A stretch of 64,000 nucleotides of DNA from positions 2,604,001 through 2,668,000 of the forward strand of contig NZ_CP082362.1 of assembly GCF_020740535.1 (NCBI RefSeq). Direction: 5' to 3'. This document shows positions 35,710 to 46,852 of the stretch, in pieces. The first letter of the stretch is position 1. Every line of letters starts with the position of its first letter. The notes under the pieces were generated by a model. That model was not told the origin of the DNA, did no database searches, and worked only from the letters and a program-made list of their open reading frames with translations. The DNA comes from Streptomyces profundus. GTDB taxonomy: Bacteria > Actinomycetota > Actinomycetes > Streptomycetales > Streptomycetaceae. The position numbers were made by a program, and so were the translations under genes.

Positions 35710-37293
35710 CTAGATCAGGCCGCCGGCGGCGAAGGTGAGAACGAGTTGTGGGGCGCCGGAGAGGGCGAGCGCGACGGCGCCGGTCAGCGCGATCGCGCCG
35801 CCGACGGCCAGCGGTCGGCGGGTGGCGAGCGGGGGGCGATCCGCCGGTTCGGCGGGGACGTCCCGGTCGGCCTCGGTCGCCGGCTCGGCCGGCTGGAAGA
35901 GCAGCGCCGTCCAACGCAGGTAGTAGACGAGGGCGATGGCCACGTTCACCGCCATCACCACGGCCAGCACCCCGAGACCCGCGTCGACGGCGGAGCGGAA
36001 GACCGCCACCTTGGCGAAGAGGCCGATCACCCCGGGCGGCAGGCCCGCCAGGCAGAGCAGGAAGAAGGCCAGCGCCAGGGCCGCCAGTGGGCGCCGGGCA
36101 TAGAGGCCCCGAAAGTCAGCGATGCGACGCCCGGTGCCGTCGCCCCGCTCCTGAACGACCAGTGCGAGCACGGCGAACGCGCCGAGGTTGACCGCGCCGT
36201 ACATCAGCGCATAGGCGACGGCGGCGCCGACCGCCGAGGACGTCTCCTCGCCCCCCACGGCATAGCCGGCGGCGGCGATCGGGACCAGCAGATAGCCGGC
36301 CTGGCCGACCGACGACCAGGCCAGCAGCCGCACCGCGCTGTGCGGGGCCTGGCCCGCGGTGCGCAGGGCGGCGACGTTGCCCGCGGTCATGGTGAGCCCG
36401 GCCAGCACGGCGAGCACCGGACCCCACAGGTCGCCGAAGGCGGGGAACGCGCGGGTGGTGACGAGGACCAGCCCGGCCAGGCCGGCGGTCTTGCCGACCA
36501 CCGAGAGATAGCCGGCGACCGGCAGCGGGGCGCCCTGGTAGGTCTCGGGAACCCAGAAGTGGAACGGCACAGCGGCGATCTTGAAGGCGAAGCCGACGAG
36601 GGTCAGGGCCACCCCGGCCTCGGCGAGCGTCGCGAGCTGGGGATCGGCGTCCGGCAGCGCGCCGGCGATCTCGTCCAGGTGGAGGCTGCCGGCCCCCGCG
36701 TAGACAAAGCTGATGCCGAGCAGGGCGACGGCGGTCGCGGTGACCGAGGAGAGGAAGAACTTCAGCGCCGCCTCGGGGCCGGTCGGGCTGCCGCGCCGCA
36801 GCCCGACCAGGGCGTAGGCGGGCAGCGTGGTCACCTCAAGCGCGATGATCAGGGTGGCCATGTCGCGGGCCGCCGGCAGCAGCGCGGCGCCGGCGGCCGA
36901 GGAGAGCAGCAGGAACCAGAACTCGCCGCCCGGCAGGTCGCCCTCGTCATCGTCGCCGCTCGCGGAGCGGCCGGGGCGCAGCTCGGGCACCGAGAGCAGC
37001 GCGGCTACCAACGCACCGCCGAGGACGAGCAGTTGGATGATGACGGCGAACCGGTCGGCGGCGTAGGAGCAGAGCCCGGGATCGTCGGCAAGACAGAAGG
37101 TCGCGCGGTCCCCGTCGCGCAGCGGCAGCAGCGCCAGCGCGGCCAGGGCGAGGCCGCCAACGGCCGTCCAGGCCAGCGGCGCCTTGCGGCCGGCCGGGAG
37201 GAAGAGGTCGGCGACCAGCACCGCGACGGCCGCGAGCGCGGCGATCAGCGGGGGCGCGACGACCGCCCAGTCCACGTTCTGGATCAGGTTCAT
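35710..37293 (-). CDS. nuoN: NADH-quinone oxidoreductase subunit N
   Basis: A 527-residue antiporter-like subunit of complex I from ATG 37293, overlapping the nuoM stop (ATGA). About 14 hydrophobic segments are visible. LSSVTATAVALLGISFVYA, AVPFHFWVPETYQGAP and LLAWSSVGQAGYLL are conserved in NuoN, the second with a family Lys/His region. It translocates protons in the membrane arm. A soluble loop rich in Glu/Asp/Ala (AEPATEADRDVPAEPAD) lies before the last helix. Confidence 0.95.
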   Translation of the reverse strand: MNLIQNVDWAVVAPPLIAALAAVAVLVADLFLPAGRKAPLAWTAVGGLALAALALLPLRDGDRATFCLADDPGLCSYAADRFAVIIQLLVLGGALVAALLSVPELRPGRSASGDDDEGDLPGGEFWFLLLSSAAGAALLPAARDMATLIIALEVTTLPAYALVGLRRGSPTGPEAALKFFLSSVTATAVALLGISFVYAGAGSLHLDEIAGALPDADPQLATLAEAGVALTLVGFAFKIAAVPFHFWVPETYQGAPLPVAGYLSVVGKTAGLAGLVLVTTRAFPAFGDLWGPVLAVLAGLTMTAGNVAALRTAGQAPHSAVRLLAWSSVGQAGYLLVPIAAAGYAVGGEETSSAVGAAVAYALMYGAVNLGAFAVLALVVQERGDGTGRRIADFRGLYARRPLAALALAFFLLCLAGLPPGVIGLFAKVAVFRSAVDAGLGVLAVVMAVNVAIALVYYLRWTALLFQPAEPATEADRDVPAEPADRPPLATRRPLAVGGAIALTGAVALALSGAPQLVLTFAAGGLI

Positions 37294-38933
37294 CGGACGG
37301 CTCCCGGCAGGAGGTTCTGCACAACGGGATCGGTGAGGTTCAGCAGCACGGCCGGCCAGAGCCCGGCGAGCAACGTGAGGGCGACCAGCGGGCCGAACGC
37401 CGCGTACTCGAATCCCCGCAGGTCGGGCAGGGCGGGGACGTCAGGCTCCGGGCGCGGGCCCATGCAGACCCGGCGGACCACCAGCAGCAGATAGGCGGCG
37501 GTCAACAGGGTGCCGACGGCGGCGACCGCCAGATAGGTGAGGAAGGCCGGCCGGCTGAGACCGTCCGCCGGGTGGAACGAGCCGAGCATGGCGAGGAGTT
37601 CACCCCAGAAGCCGGCCAGCCCCGGCAGCCCCAGCGAGGCGATGGCGGCGAAGGCGAGCAGCCCGCCGAAGCGCGGCGCCCTGGCGTAGAGCGCGCCGCC
37701 CTCCGGCCCCGCGAGGGTGTCGACATCGGTGCTGCCCGTGCGGTCCTTCAGGGCCCCGACCAGGAAGAACAGCAGCCCGGTGATCAGGCCGTGGGCGATG
37801 TTGGCGAAGAGCGCGCCGTTGACCCCGGTGTGGGTGAGGGTGGCGATGCCCAGCAGGACGAAGCCCATGTGGCCGACGGACGAGTAGGCGATCAGCCGCT
37901 TGAGGTCGCGGCCCTCGCCCGGGGCGGGGAGGAACGCCGAGCCGAGGCGAGCGGAGCCGTCCGCCCGTGGTGGCAGCACCAGGGCGAGGCAGGCGAGAGA
38001 TCCGTAGATGATGCCCGCCACCGCGAAGGCGGCCAGATAGGGCGCGAAAGTGTGCATCCCCTCCGGCGCCGAGGGCAGCACGATCCGCACAAAACCGTAG
38101 GTGCCCATCTTCAGCAGGACCCCGGCGAGCAGCACCGAGCCCACCGTGGGCGCGGCGGTGTGGGCGTCGGGAAGCCAGCTGTGCAGCGGCCACATCGGGG
38201 TCTTGATGGCGAAGCCGAGGCCGATGGCGAGCACCGCGATCAGCTGGGTGCCCCGGGTCAGCCCGGTGCCGTGCGCCTCGGCGAGCGCGATCATGTCGAA
38301 GGTGCCGGCGCGGACCCCGATCAGGAGCAGCCCGAGCAGCATCAGCACCGAGCCGAGCACCGTGAAGAGGACGAACTTCCAGGCGGCTGCGGCCCGTTCG
38401 GCGCCGTTGCCCCAGCGGGCGATCAGGAAGTACATCGGGATGAGCACGGTCTCGAAGGCGAGGAAGAAGAGCACCAGGTCCAGCACGGCGAAGGTGGCCA
38501 GCATCCCGGTCTCAAGCAACAGCAGCAGCGCGACGAAGGCGCGCGGCCCCGGGACGTGCTCGCCGGTCGGCGGCCGGAAGTAGGAGTAGAGCGCGCAGAG
38601 GAACGTCAGCAGCGCGGTCAGCACCAGCAGCGGGAGCGAGATGCCGTCGATCCCGAGATGCATCCTGATGTTCAGTGCCGGGATCCAGGACGCGTCGGTC
38701 TCGGCCTGGACGGCGGCGGGTTGGTCGTGGTCGAAGGCGACGGCCAGCACCAGGGTGGCGACCAGCACCACGCCGGTGACGGTGACGCCGTGCCGGAGCA
38801 CGTCCCGGTCGGGGCCGCCGGCGCCGCGCAGTCCCGGCGGGGCCGGCAGCAGCGCGGCGGCGGCGCCCAGCAGGGGCAGCGTCAGGACCGCGACCAGCAG
38901 CCACTGTTGCACCGAGTCGGACAGCGTGATCAT
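37290..38933 (-). CDS. nuoM: NADH-quinone oxidoreductase subunit M
   Basis: A 547-residue antiporter-like subunit from ATG 38933. It has IRMHLGIDGISLPLLVLTAL near residue 85, LVLFFLAFETVLIPMYFLIA with the conserved membrane Glu, and IKTPMWPLHSWLPDAHTAAP followed by LIAYSSVGHMGFVLLGI. These are standard NuoM proton-channel elements. It starts four bases after the nuoL stop and overlaps nuoN. Nothing suggests loss of function. Confidence 0.96.
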   Translation of the reverse strand: MITLSDSVQQWLLVAVLTLPLLGAAAALLPAPPGLRGAGGPDRDVLRHGVTVTGVVLVATLVLAVAFDHDQPAAVQAETDASWIPALNIRMHLGIDGISLPLLVLTALLTFLCALYSYFRPPTGEHVPGPRAFVALLLLLETGMLATFAVLDLVLFFLAFETVLIPMYFLIARWGNGAERAAAAWKFVLFTVLGSVLMLLGLLLIGVRAGTFDMIALAEAHGTGLTRGTQLIAVLAIGLGFAIKTPMWPLHSWLPDAHTAAPTVGSVLLAGVLLKMGTYGFVRIVLPSAPEGMHTFAPYLAAFAVAGIIYGSLACLALVLPPRADGSARLGSAFLPAPGEGRDLKRLIAYSSVGHMGFVLLGIATLTHTGVNGALFANIAHGLITGLLFFLVGALKDRTGSTDVDTLAGPEGGALYARAPRFGGLLAFAAIASLGLPGLAGFWGELLAMLGSFHPADGLSRPAFLTYLAVAAVGTLLTAAYLLLVVRRVCMGPRPEPDVPALPDLRGFEYAAFGPLVALTLLAGLWPAVLLNLTDPVVQNLLPGAVR

Positions 38934-38937
38934 CGGA

Positions 38938-40863
38938 TCAATCCCCCGCCGCGACGAGTACGGCGGCCAGCCCGAGCACCAGGGCCCCGGCGACCAGCGC
39001 GCTCAGATAGGTCTGGACATTGCCGGTCTGGGCCCGGCGGGTGAGCGTTCCCAACAGCCCCGGCGCGGCGGCGGCGCCCCGCACATAGGTGTCGACCACC
39101 GTCCGGTCCAGGAACCGCACCAGACCGGCGAGCGCCCGCACCGGACGGACCACGGCCGCCGCGTAGAGCGCGTCCAGATGGAATCCGGCCTCCGCCGGCC
39201 CGCGCAGCGGGCCGAGCAGCGCGGGCGCCGGATCCTCGGGACCCGCGCCCTCGTAGGCGCGGCGCCAGGCCGCGTAGGTGGCGGTGCCGCCCAACACGGC
39301 GGCGCCCGTGGCCAGTACGGAGGTGGTGAGGGTGGGCGCCAGCGAGCCGCCGTCGAACCACTCGGGCAGTTCGCCGTAGGCGAGCCCGAGCAGCAGCGAC
39401 GGCACCATCAGCAGCCACAGCACACCGGTCATCACGGGGCTTGACCGCTCCCCGGGCGGCACGGCCCCCTCGCGGGCGCGGACCGGGTCGTGGAAGGCGA
39501 GCAGCCATAGCCTGGCCGCGTAGGCGGCGGTCAACAGCGCGGCGGCGAGCCCGGCGACCAGCACGATCCAGCCGGCGGCGGCGGGCGCCGCCAGGCTGGA
39601 CGAGACCCCGTGCTCGTTGTCCAGGGCGACGTGTTCGGCCGCGCCTATGACGGCCTCCTTGGAGAAGAAGCCGGCGAACGGCGGCACGGCGGCCAGCGCG
39701 AGCAGGCCGATCGTCATCGCCCAGAACGCGTCCGGCGCCCGGCCGCGCAGGTTCCGCATCCGGGACATCGCCGTCAGCGAACCGGTGCCCGCCGTCTGGA
39801 TCAGCACCCCGGCGGCCAGGAACAGCAGCGCCTTGAACGCGCCGTGGGTGAGCAGATGGAAGACGGCGGCCTCGCGGTCGGCGACGGCCAACGCGCCGGT
39901 CATAAAACCGAGTTGGCCGATCGTCGAATAGGCGAGCACCCGTTTGACGTCGTCCTGGGCGAGCGCGGCGAGCGCCGAGGCCAGCATGGTGAGCGCGGAC
40001 ACCACGGCCAACACCACCAGCGCGGCGGCCGACTGGGCGAAGACCGGCAGCAGCCGGGCGATGAAGTAGACGCCGGCCGCGACCATGGTGGCCGCGTGGA
40101 TCAGCGCCGACACCGGCGTCGGGCCCGCCATCGCGTCCGGCAGCCAGGTGTGCAGCGGAACCTGCGCCGACTTGCCGGCCACCCCCGCGAGCAGCAGCAA
40201 CGCGATCAGCGTCGGATGGTCGAGCTCGAAACCGGAGAGCGAGGACGAGACCCGGGCGACGATCTCGCTGATCCGGAAGCTGCCGGCCTCCGACGCCAGC
40301 GCCAGGATGCCGATCAGGAACGGGACATCGCCGAGCTTGGTCACCAGGAACGCCTTGAGCGACGCGGCACGGGCGGCCGACGTCTCCCAGTAGTGCCCCA
40401 CCAGGAAGTAGGAACAGATGCCCATCACTTCCCAGCCGACCAGCAGCACCACCAGGTCGTCGGAGTAGACGACCAGCAGCATGGCCGAGGTGAAGAGCGA
40501 GACCAGCGCGGCATAGGAGGGGTAGCGGGCGTCGCCGCGCAGATAGCCGGTGGAGTAGAGCTGCACACAGCTGGCCACGACGGTGACCAGCACCGCCACC
40601 AGCACCGCGAACCCGTCCAGGCGCAGGGCGAGTTCGATGGGCAGCGTCGCGTTCCCCGTGGGCGTCAGCTCGGTGGCGGCCGTCAACGGCTCCTCGCCGT
40701 ACTGCCGGACGGCCACCAGCACGGCCAGCGCGGTGGCGGCCAGCATCGGCAGCACGGCCAGCGGCCGGACGAAGCCGGGGGCCCGCCGCCCCGTCAGCAG
40801 GGTGCAGGCGGCGGCCAGCAGCGGCAGCAGCGGGACGAGGACGGCGGCGGTCGTGGTGTTCAC
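38938..40863 (-). CDS. nuoL: NADH-quinone oxidoreductase subunit L
   Basis: A 641-residue antiporter-like subunit from GTG 40863, overlapping the nuoK stop as GTGA. Key segments are [20 protein letters not shown] with the conserved Glu, [20 protein letters not shown] with the Lys/His residues, and [17 protein letters not shown]. NuoL is the distal proton pump subunit with a long lateral helix. The C-terminal hydrophobic segment [17 protein letters not shown] fits this. Length and motifs are normal. Confidence 0.96.
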   Translation of the reverse strand: MNTTTAAVLVPLLPLLAAACTLLTGRRAPGFVRPLAVLPMLAATALAVLVAVRQYGEEPLTAATELTPTGNATLPIELALRLDGFAVLVAVLVTVVASCVQLYSTGYLRGDARYPSYAALVSLFTSAMLLVVYSDDLVVLLVGWEVMGICSYFLVGHYWETSAARAASLKAFLVTKLGDVPFLIGILALASEAGSFRISEIVARVSSSLSGFELDHPTLIALLLLAGVAGKSAQVPLHTWLPDAMAGPTPVSALIHAATMVAAGVYFIARLLPVFAQSAAALVVLAVVSALTMLASALAALAQDDVKRVLAYSTIGQLGFMTGALAVADREAAVFHLLTHGAFKALLFLAAGVLIQTAGTGSLTAMSRMRNLRGRAPDAFWAMTIGLLALAAVPPFAGFFSKEAVIGAAEHVALDNEHGVSSSLAAPAAAGWIVLVAGLAAALLTAAYAARLWLLAFHDPVRAREGAVPPGERSSPVMTGVLWLLMVPSLLLGLAYGELPEWFDGGSLAPTLTTSVLATGAAVLGGTATYAAWRRAYEGAGPEDPAPALLGPLRGPAEAGFHLDALYAAAVVRPVRALAGLVRFLDRTVVDTYVRGAAAAPGLLGTLTRRAQTGNVQTYLSALVAGALVLGLAAVLVAAGD

Positions 40864-41210
40864 GTGGTGGTGGTCTCCCGGCTCGCGGCGCCGGCGGAGT
40901 CCCGTTCCCCGTCGGCCAGTTCACGCAGCTGGTCGACGGCTGAGGTGCCGCGTTGGCGGTAGACGAGCAGCACGATGGCCAGTCCGACGCCGATCTCGGC
41001 GGCGGAGAGGGCGATGAGGAAGAGAGTGAAGATCTGGCCGGTGTGTGCCTCGTCCCGCAGCCACACGTCGAAGGCGACCAGATTGAGACTGACGGCGGCG
41101 AGCATCAGCTCCACCGACATCAGCACGAGAATGGCGTTGCGGCGGGCCAGCACGCCATAGATCCCGACGCAGAACAGCGCGGCCAGCACGGTGGGATAGA
41201 CCAGATGCAT
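40860..41210 (-). CDS. nuoK: NADH-quinone oxidoreductase subunit K
   Basis: A 116-residue protein from ATG 41210, sharing one base with the nuoJ stop. Three transmembrane helices are visible. [17 protein letters not shown] carries the conserved Glu of NuoK, and [20 protein letters not shown] carries the second. It is part of the central proton path of complex I. The C-terminal 25 residues are a charged tail ([16 protein letters not shown]) longer than in most homologues. Confidence 0.95.
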   Translation of the reverse strand: MHLVYPTVLAALFCVGIYGVLARRNAILVLMSVELMLAAVSLNLVAFDVWLRDEAHTGQIFTLFLIALSAAEIGVGLAIVLLVYRQRGTSAVDQLRELADGERDSAGAASRETTTT

Positions 41211-41752
41211 CAGCGCTCACCCGCCCCGGCGCGAGCCCGCGTCCTGGAGAGGGCGATGGCGCCGACCAGCGCGGCCAGCAGCAGCACGGACAGCGCCTCG
41301 AACGGCAGCACCCAGTAGCGGAACAGGCTGTCGCCCAACGCGGCCGACTCGCCGTGCGGCGTGTCCAGATCGATCCAGGTGCTGCGGAACGCGTCCACCA
41401 CGAGGGTGACCAGCGTGGCCGCCGAGGCCGACGCCACGGCCAGGGCGACCCAGCGGTTGTCCGAGTCGATATCGGGCGACGGGCCGATGGGCGCCTTGGT
41501 GAGCATCAGCCCGAAGAGCAGCAGCACCACGACCGAGCCCAGATAGATCAACACCTGCACCCAGGCGATGAACTCGGCGGTCAGCAGCAGGTACTCGACG
41601 GCCAACCCGCCGAGCGCCACCACCAGCCAGAGCGCGGCGTGCACCAGCTGCCGCGTCGTCACACAGAGCACGGCCGAGCCGAGCACCACGACGCCGACGA
41701 GCAGGAACACGATCTCCTGGCCGGAGGGCGAGAGGAACTCCTGCCCGCTCAT
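41210..41752 (-). CDS. nuoJ: NADH-quinone oxidoreductase subunit J
   Basis: A 180-residue protein from ATG 41752, overlapping the nuoI stop (ATGA). It has five hydrophobic segments, including [18 protein letters not shown] and the conserved [19 protein letters not shown] and [19 protein letters not shown], whose glycines form the pi-bulge helix known in NuoJ. It is a membrane-arm subunit next to NuoK. Nothing unusual is seen. Confidence 0.95.
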   Translation of the reverse strand: MSGQEFLSPSGQEIVFLLVGVVVLGSAVLCVTTRQLVHAALWLVVALGGLAVEYLLLTAEFIAWVQVLIYLGSVVVLLLFGLMLTKAPIGPSPDIDSDNRWVALAVASASAATLVTLVVDAFRSTWIDLDTPHGESAALGDSLFRYWVLPFEALSVLLLAALVGAIALSRTRARAGAGER

Positions 41753-42279
41753 GTGGCGCTCTCCTCAGCCGCCCGCTTCTCGGCGGCCTTGCGGGCGGCG
41801 GCGATCTCCTTGGGCTCCTCGCCGGCCGGATCCAACGGCGGGGGCTCGGGCACCGTCCACATCCAGGCGCGCAACGTGTCCCGTTCATGGGTCAGTTCAC
41901 GAATATCGGTGGTCGCGTACTCAAACTCGGGCGACCAGAAGAGGGCGTCGAACGGGCAGACCTCGACACAGATCCCGCAGTACATGCAGAGCGAGAAGTC
42001 GATGGCGAACCGGTCGAGCACGTTGCGGCTACGCTCCCGCCCGCCGGGCCCCGCCGCCGGCAGGGTCTCCTTGTGCGAGTCGATGTAGATGCACCAGTCC
42101 GGGCACTCCCGCGCGCACAGCATGCAGACCGTGCAGTTCTCCTCGAACAGCCCGATCACCCCCCGGCTGCGCGGCGGCAACTCCGGCTGCTCTTCCGGAT
42201 ACCGCGCGGTCACCGCCCGCCGGGTCATGGTGCGCAACGTGATGGCCAACCCCTTGGCGAGCCCCGATCCCAGGCTCAT
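41749..42279 (-). CDS. nuoI: NADH-quinone oxidoreductase subunit I (two 4Fe-4S clusters)
   Basis: A 176-residue protein from ATG 42279, overlapping the nuoH stop (ATGA). It has two ferredoxin-type cluster motifs, [15 protein letters not shown] near residue 48 and [17 protein letters not shown] near 95. They hold the N6a and N6b clusters, which pass electrons towards NuoB. The Ala/Glu-rich C-terminus ([14 protein letters not shown]) is likely disordered. With no NADH-oxidising subunits encoded nearby, NuoI is the most likely entry point for electrons, for example from ferredoxin (inference). Confidence 0.96.
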   Translation of the reverse strand: MSLGSGLAKGLAITLRTMTRRAVTARYPEEQPELPPRSRGVIGLFEENCTVCMLCARECPDWCIYIDSHKETLPAAGPGGRERSRNVLDRFAIDFSLCMYCGICVEVCPFDALFWSPEFEYATTDIRELTHERDTLRAWMWTVPEPPPLDPAGEEPKEIAAARKAAEKRAAEESAT

Positions 42280-43235
42280 CCCATCACCACCTTGATCACT
42301 CCGGTGAACGCGATCTGGGCCAACGCGAGCGGCACCAGGACCGTCCAGGCGAACTTCTGGATCTGGTCGGCGCGCAGCCTGGGCCAGGCGACGCGCGCCC
42401 AGATCACCACGAAACACAGCGCGCCGGTTTTCAACAAGGTCCACAGCCAACCGAGTTGGTCCGAGAACGGCCCATGCCACCCGCCGAGGAAGAGCACCGC
42501 TGTCAACGCGGAGACGACCACGATGCCGGCGTACTCGGCGAGCAGGAAGAACGCGAACCTGAGCCCCGAGTACTCGGTGTAGGCGCCGAAGATGATCTCC
42601 TCGGGCGCGATCGGCGCGTCGAACGGCGGCCGTTGCAGCTCGGCCAACCCGGCGGTGAAGAACACGAAGGCGCCCACCAGTTGCCAGGGCACCCACCACC
42701 ACTCGAACTCGTTGAGGATGCCGGTCAGGCTGAGCGTGCCGGCGGCCATGGCCACCGAGGCGGCGGACAGCAGCAACGGCAGCTCGTACGCCATCAGTTG
42801 GGCGGCCGTCCGGAGCCCGCCGAGCAGCGAGTACTTGTTGGCCGACGCCCAACCCGCGATCAGCGACCCCAACACCCCGATGCCCAGCACCGCCAGCACG
42901 AAGAAGATGCCCGCGTCCAGGCTCTGCCCGACCAACCCGTCCGGCCCGACGGGGATCGCGATCAGCACCACGAGATACGGAATCAACGCCACCGCCGGCG
43001 CCAGCCGGAAGATCCGCCGATCCGCACCCTCCGGAACGGTGTCCTCCTTCTGCACGAACTTCACGCCGTCCGCGACGAGTTGGGCCCACCCGTGGAACCC
43101 GCCCGCGTGCATGGGCCCAAGCCGCCCCTGCATATGGGCCATCACCTTGTGCTCCGCCTGCCCCACCAGCAGCGGCACCACGAGAAACGCGGCCAACACG
43201 ACCGCGAGCCGCAGCGCGACCTCCCACACGTCCAC
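42276..43235 (-). CDS. nuoH: NADH-quinone oxidoreductase subunit H
   Basis: A 319-residue protein from GTG 43235, whose first bases overlap the nuoC stop (TAGTG). Eight hydrophobic segments are visible. [30 protein letters not shown] and [19 protein letters not shown] are conserved, and [20 protein letters not shown] with [19 protein letters not shown] form the quinone-site loop. NuoH anchors the peripheral arm and shapes the quinone tunnel. The gene is intact. Confidence 0.96.
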   Translation of the reverse strand: MDVWEVALRLAVVLAAFLVVPLLVGQAEHKVMAHMQGRLGPMHAGGFHGWAQLVADGVKFVQKEDTVPEGADRRIFRLAPAVALIPYLVVLIAIPVGPDGLVGQSLDAGIFFVLAVLGIGVLGSLIAGWASANKYSLLGGLRTAAQLMAYELPLLLSAASVAMAAGTLSLTGILNEFEWWWVPWQLVGAFVFFTAGLAELQRPPFDAPIAPEEIIFGAYTEYSGLRFAFFLLAEYAGIVVVSALTAVLFLGGWHGPFSDQLGWLWTLLKTGALCFVVIWARVAWPRLRADQIQKFAWTVLVPLALAQIAFTGVIKVVMG

Positions 43236-45634
43236 TAGTCCCCTTCCCGGGCGGGCGGCTCCGCGGGCGGCTCCGCCGGTTCGGCCACGGCCGGCTCCGG
43301 CCGGCCCCGGGGGCCGGCCTCGCCAGCCGGGGAGGCGGGGTCGGATTCGGACGCGTCGACCGAGGCTGAGGGCGCGACGCCACCCGGCTCAGCCGAATCC
43401 GGCGGGCCCGCGGCATCAGGATTGCCCGTAGCCGGAGACCCCGGCACCGCCGGCAGCCCAGCGCCCGCCCCCGCCGGGGCGGTCGGTACCCCGACGCCCG
43501 GCCCCGCGGGATCCGGCTCCGCCGAGGAGGCGGCATCGGACGGAACCGCGGGATCCGGCTCCGCCGAGGAGACGGCATCGGACGGCACCGCCGGATTCGG
43601 CTCCGCCGAGGGCTCAGGGCCGGTTCCGGCCGGCGCCGCAGCGTCCGCCTCCGGCGGGGAAGCGGCAGCACCCCGCTCCGGCGGCGGCTCGGAGCCCGGC
43701 CCGGCCGGCGGTTCCGGCTTCACCGAAGGGGCAGCCCCCGACTCGGCCGGCGCGACAGCGGACCGTTCCGGCGGCGGCTCGGCGCCCGGACCGGCCGGCG
43801 CGGCAGCGTCTCCCTCCGGCGGGGAGACGGCGGCCGGCGCGTCCGGCGCGACAGCGGACCGTTCCGGCGGGGGAGCAGAGCCCGACTCGGCCGGCGGGTC
43901 CGGCTTCACCGAAGGGGCAGCCCCCGACTCGGCCGGCGCGGCAGCGCTCCGTTCCGGCGGGGAGACGGCATCAGACGGGACCGCCGGTTCGGGCTCCGCC
44001 GAGGGCACGGAACCCGTTCCGGCTGGCGCGGCAGCGGACCGTTCCGGCGGGGAGACGGCGGCCGGCGCGTCCGGTGCCTGCGAAGGTGCGGCACCCGACC
44101 CGGCGGGCGTGGCAGCGCCCCCCTCCGGCGGGGAGACGGCGGCCGGCGCGTCCGGCGCCGGCGAAGGTGCGGCACCCGACTCGGCCGGCGCGACAGCGGA
44201 CCGTTCCGGCGGTGGCTCGGGGCCCGGTCCGGCCGGCGGTTCCGGCTTCGCCGAAGGGGCAGCCCCCGACTCGGCCGGCGCGGCAGCGTCCCCCTCCGCC
44301 GGGGAAACGGCGGCCGACGCGTCCGGCTGTTCGGGCTTCGACGGGTCGCCCGGACCCGACGGACCTCCGGCACGCGAACTGCCCAGGGCCGGGGCCCCCG
44401 GCTCTGCCGAGGGCGGCACGTCAGGCCCCGGCGCGGCACCGCTCCGCTCCGGCGGGGAGACGGCATCGGACGGGACCGCCGGTTTGGGCTCCGCCGAGGG
44501 CACGGAACCCGTTCCGGCTGGCGCGGCAGCGCTCCGCTCCGCCGAAGACACGGCACCCGACCCGGCCGGCGTGGCAGCGTCCGCTGGGGACCGTTGGCTC
44601 GCTGAACCCTCGCTCGCCGAACGGGAGCGTCGCGGGCCACGCGACGACGCGGAGCCCGACGCGGCAGCGCCCCGCCCCGGCAGCGGCGCGGAGCCCGGAC
44701 CGGCCGGCGGGTCCGGCTTCGCCGAAGACACGGAACCCGGCGTGGCAGCGTCCGCCTCCGGCGGGGAGACGGCGGCCGGCGCGTCCGGCGCCGGCGAAGG
44801 TGCGGAGCCCGACCCGGCCGGCGCCGCAGCGTCCGCTGGGGACCGTTGGCTCGCTGAACCCTCGCTCGCCGAGCGAGAGCGTCGCGGGCCGCGCGACGGC
44901 GGCGGCTCGGAGTCCGACCCGGCCGGCGCCGCAGCGTCCGCTGCGGGCCGTTGGGTCGCTGAGCCGTCGCTCGCCGAACGGGAGCGGCGCGGGCCGCGCG
45001 ACGGCGGGGCGGCGTCGGTGGTGGGGGTGCTCTTTCTGGCGCGGCGCGGTGGCGCTGCGGGGGTGGGGGCCTGGCCCTTGAGGGGGCCCCAGTCGTTGGG
45101 GTCGGGGACGCCGGGCGGCAGGGGCTGGCGGCGGCGGGGGGTCTCGCCGCCCGGCTCCTTGGCGCCCGGCCACTGTTTGGCCACCCGCGCGGCCAGGACG
45201 AAGTCCTTGCGCAGCGGATGGCCCTCGAACCCGTCGGGGAGCAGCAGCGGCGCGAGCCCCGGGTGGCCGGGGAAGGCGACGCCGAACATCTCGTGGGTCT
45301 CCCGTTCGTGCCAGCCCGCGCCCGCGTAGACATCGGTGGCGGTGGGCAGGGACGGGGCCTCGTGCGGGATGGTGGTGCGCAGCAGGAGCCGTCGCGGCGG
45401 GGTGCCGAGGGCGACCACATGGGCGCAGATCAGCAGTCCGACGCCCGGTTCGTCGACGGCGCTGAGCCAGTCGAAGAAGGTGCAGCCCAGTTCGTCGCGG
45501 GCGGCGGTCAACGCGGCCGGCCAGGCGTCGCCGGCCGGCACGTCGACCGTCAACACGTCGTACGCCTCCTCAGCCACCGCGCCGGGCCCGAAGACGTCGG
45601 CCGCCTCCCCAGGCAACCACCCCACCGTCACCAC
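43235..45634 (-). CDS. nuoC: NADH-quinone oxidoreductase subunit C with giant low-complexity tail
   Basis: A protein of about 799 residues from GTG 45634 (GTG 45631 is equally possible). Residues 1 to about 190 are a normal NuoC domain: [40 protein letters not shown] and [18 protein letters not shown], ending in [16 protein letters not shown]. The remaining ~610 residues are built of Pro, Ala, Ser, Glu and Gly. They contain three copies of a [20 protein letters not shown] module and many [11 protein letters not shown] or PPERSAVAP units. The frame is open to a stop that overlaps nuoH, which argues against a frameshift artefact. Usual NuoC proteins have at most a short tail. The tail is probably disordered and grew by repeat expansion. 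There is no NuoD fusion. Confidence 0.85.
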   Translation of the reverse strand: MVTVGWLPGEAADVFGPGAVAEEAYDVLTVDVPAGDAWPAALTAARDELGCTFFDWLSAVDEPGVGLLICAHVVALGTPPRRLLLRTTIPHEAPSLPTATDVYAGAGWHERETHEMFGVAFPGHPGLAPLLLPDGFEGHPLRKDFVLAARVAKQWPGAKEPGGETPRRRQPLPPGVPDPNDWGPLKGQAPTPAAPPRRARKSTPTTDAAPPSRGPRRSRSASDGSATQRPAADAAAPAGSDSEPPPSRGPRRSRSASEGSASQRSPADAAAPAGSGSAPSPAPDAPAAVSPPEADAATPGSVSSAKPDPPAGPGSAPLPGRGAAASGSASSRGPRRSRSASEGSASQRSPADAATPAGSGAVSSAERSAAAPAGTGSVPSAEPKPAVPSDAVSPPERSGAAPGPDVPPSAEPGAPALGSSRAGGPSGPGDPSKPEQPDASAAVSPAEGDAAAPAESGAAPSAKPEPPAGPGPEPPPERSAVAPAESGAAPSPAPDAPAAVSPPEGGAATPAGSGAAPSQAPDAPAAVSPPERSAAAPAGTGSVPSAEPEPAVPSDAVSPPERSAAAPAESGAAPSVKPDPPAESGSAPPPERSAVAPDAPAAVSPPEGDAAAPAGPGAEPPPERSAVAPAESGAAPSVKPEPPAGPGSEPPPERGAAASPPEADAAAPAGTGPEPSAEPNPAVPSDAVSSAEPDPAVPSDAASSAEPDPAGPGVGVPTAPAGAGAGLPAVPGSPATGNPDAAGPPDSAEPGGVAPSASVDASESDPASPAGEAGPRGRPEPAVAEPAEPPAEPPAREGD

Positions 45635-45734
45635 GCCACCCCCCGCACCACCAGGGGCCACGCGCCGACCGTCAACACGTCGTACCTCTCCCCGGCCACC
45701 GCCCCAAGACCGAAAACCCCCGGCCGATGCGGCG

Positions 45735-46334
45735 TCACCGCGCGTCCCACCTGACCAGCCCGCTGCTGAGCGCCGCGGGCGAGGGACCCGCGGGCGAGGC
45801 CGAACGCGCACCCTCCACGGCGGCCCCCGCCGGCAAGGCGTACCGCTCGGACGTGGACTCCTCGGCGATCTTCTCCTGGAGTTTGAGGATGCCCTGGAGC
45901 AGCGCCTCCGGCCTGGGCGGGCAGCCGGGGACATAGACGTCGACGGGGATGATCTGGTCCACGCCCTTGGTGACCGCGTAGGAGTCCCAGTAGGGCCCGC
46001 CGCAGTTGGAGCAGGCGCCGAAGGAGATGACGTACTTCGGTTCCGGCATCTGCTCGTAGAGCCGTTTGATCGCGGGCGCCATCTTGTCGGTGACGGTGCC
46101 GGAGACGACCATCAGGTCGGCCTGGCGCGGTCCCGGGGCGAACGGGATGACGCCCAGGCGGATGAAGTCGTGGCGGGACATGGACGCGGCGATGAACTCG
46201 ATGGCGCAGCAGGCGAGGCCGAAGTTGAAGACCCAGAGGCTGTAGCGGCGGCCCCAGTTGAGGACGACCTTCATCGGTTCGGGGGCCAGCCGCGCCAGCG
46301 GCCCAAGGGAGCTGCCCGCCGGTCTCAGGTCCAT
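45735..46334 (-). CDS. nuoB: NADH-quinone oxidoreductase subunit B
   Basis: A 199-residue protein from ATG 46334, overlapping the nuoA end by 10 bases. The N2-cluster cysteines are present in [27 protein letters not shown] and [16 protein letters not shown]. Arg and Asp residues of the quinone pocket are also kept ([20 protein letters not shown]). NuoB passes electrons to quinone together with NuoD, but no nuoD is present in this cluster. The C-terminal 35 residues are Ala/Ser/Pro-rich and not conserved. Confidence 0.96.
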   Translation of the reverse strand: MDLRPAGSSLGPLARLAPEPMKVVLNWGRRYSLWVFNFGLACCAIEFIAASMSRHDFIRLGVIPFAPGPRQADLMVVSGTVTDKMAPAIKRLYEQMPEPKYVISFGACSNCGGPYWDSYAVTKGVDQIIPVDVYVPGCPPRPEALLQGILKLQEKIAEESTSERYALPAGAAVEGARSASPAGPSPAALSSGLVRWDAR

Positions 46335-46696
46335 GTCAACACGCCCTTCTTCCAGGCATAGAGGAGTCCGACGGTCAGGAAGCCGAGGAAGACGAACATC
46401 TCGACCAGGGTGGCCGCGCCGAAGCCGTCGGCGGCGAAGACCGTGGCCCAGGGGAAGAGGAAGACCGAGTCGACGGCGAAGATCACATACAGGAACGCGT
46501 AGATGTAGTACCGCACCTGGGTGTGGGCCCAGCCCTCGCCGACCGGGTCGACGCCGCACTCGTAGACCAGCAGCTTCTCGGGCGTGGGCACGGTGGGCCT
46601 GAGCAGGTGCCCGGCGAGGAAGGCCACGGCGACGAAGAGCACGCCGACCACCGCGACCAGACCGACGACGGTGTAGCCGTGGAAGTAGTCGGGCAC
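46325..46696 (-). CDS. nuoA: NADH-quinone oxidoreductase subunit A
   Basis: A 123-residue protein. I chose GTG 46696 because GGAGG lies seven bases upstream; an in-frame ATG at 46735 would add 13 residues without a good ribosome binding site. There are three transmembrane helices. [20 protein letters not shown] is the hallmark loop with the conserved Glu-Cys-Gly, and [20 protein letters not shown] with FPWA follows. It is the first gene of the nuo cluster and divergent from the kinase operon, with 156 bp between them. Confidence 0.95.
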   Translation of the reverse strand: MPDYFHGYTVVGLVAVVGVLFVAVAFLAGHLLRPTVPTPEKLLVYECGVDPVGEGWAHTQVRYYIYAFLYVIFAVDSVFLFPWATVFAADGFGAATLVEMFVFLGFLTVGLLYAWKKGVLTWT

Positions 46697-46852
46697 GTTG
46701 TGGCCTCCGGTGGAGTCAGGGAGGGCTGACAGCACGGGAGTCTAGGGGGTCAGGCGCCGGTTGTGACCAGGCCGGGGGGTGGGGATAGCCCTACCGTCGT
46801 TCACCGACCCACCCCATGGTGTCGGTGGGACGGACGCGGCAGTCTGGACGAC

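Noticed and set aside
43422..45329. Long plus-strand open frame opposite nuoC (635 codons)
   Set aside because: It is a mirror of the GC-rich repetitive tail and has no motif. The minus-strand frame continues from a bona fide NuoC domain and overlaps nuoH.
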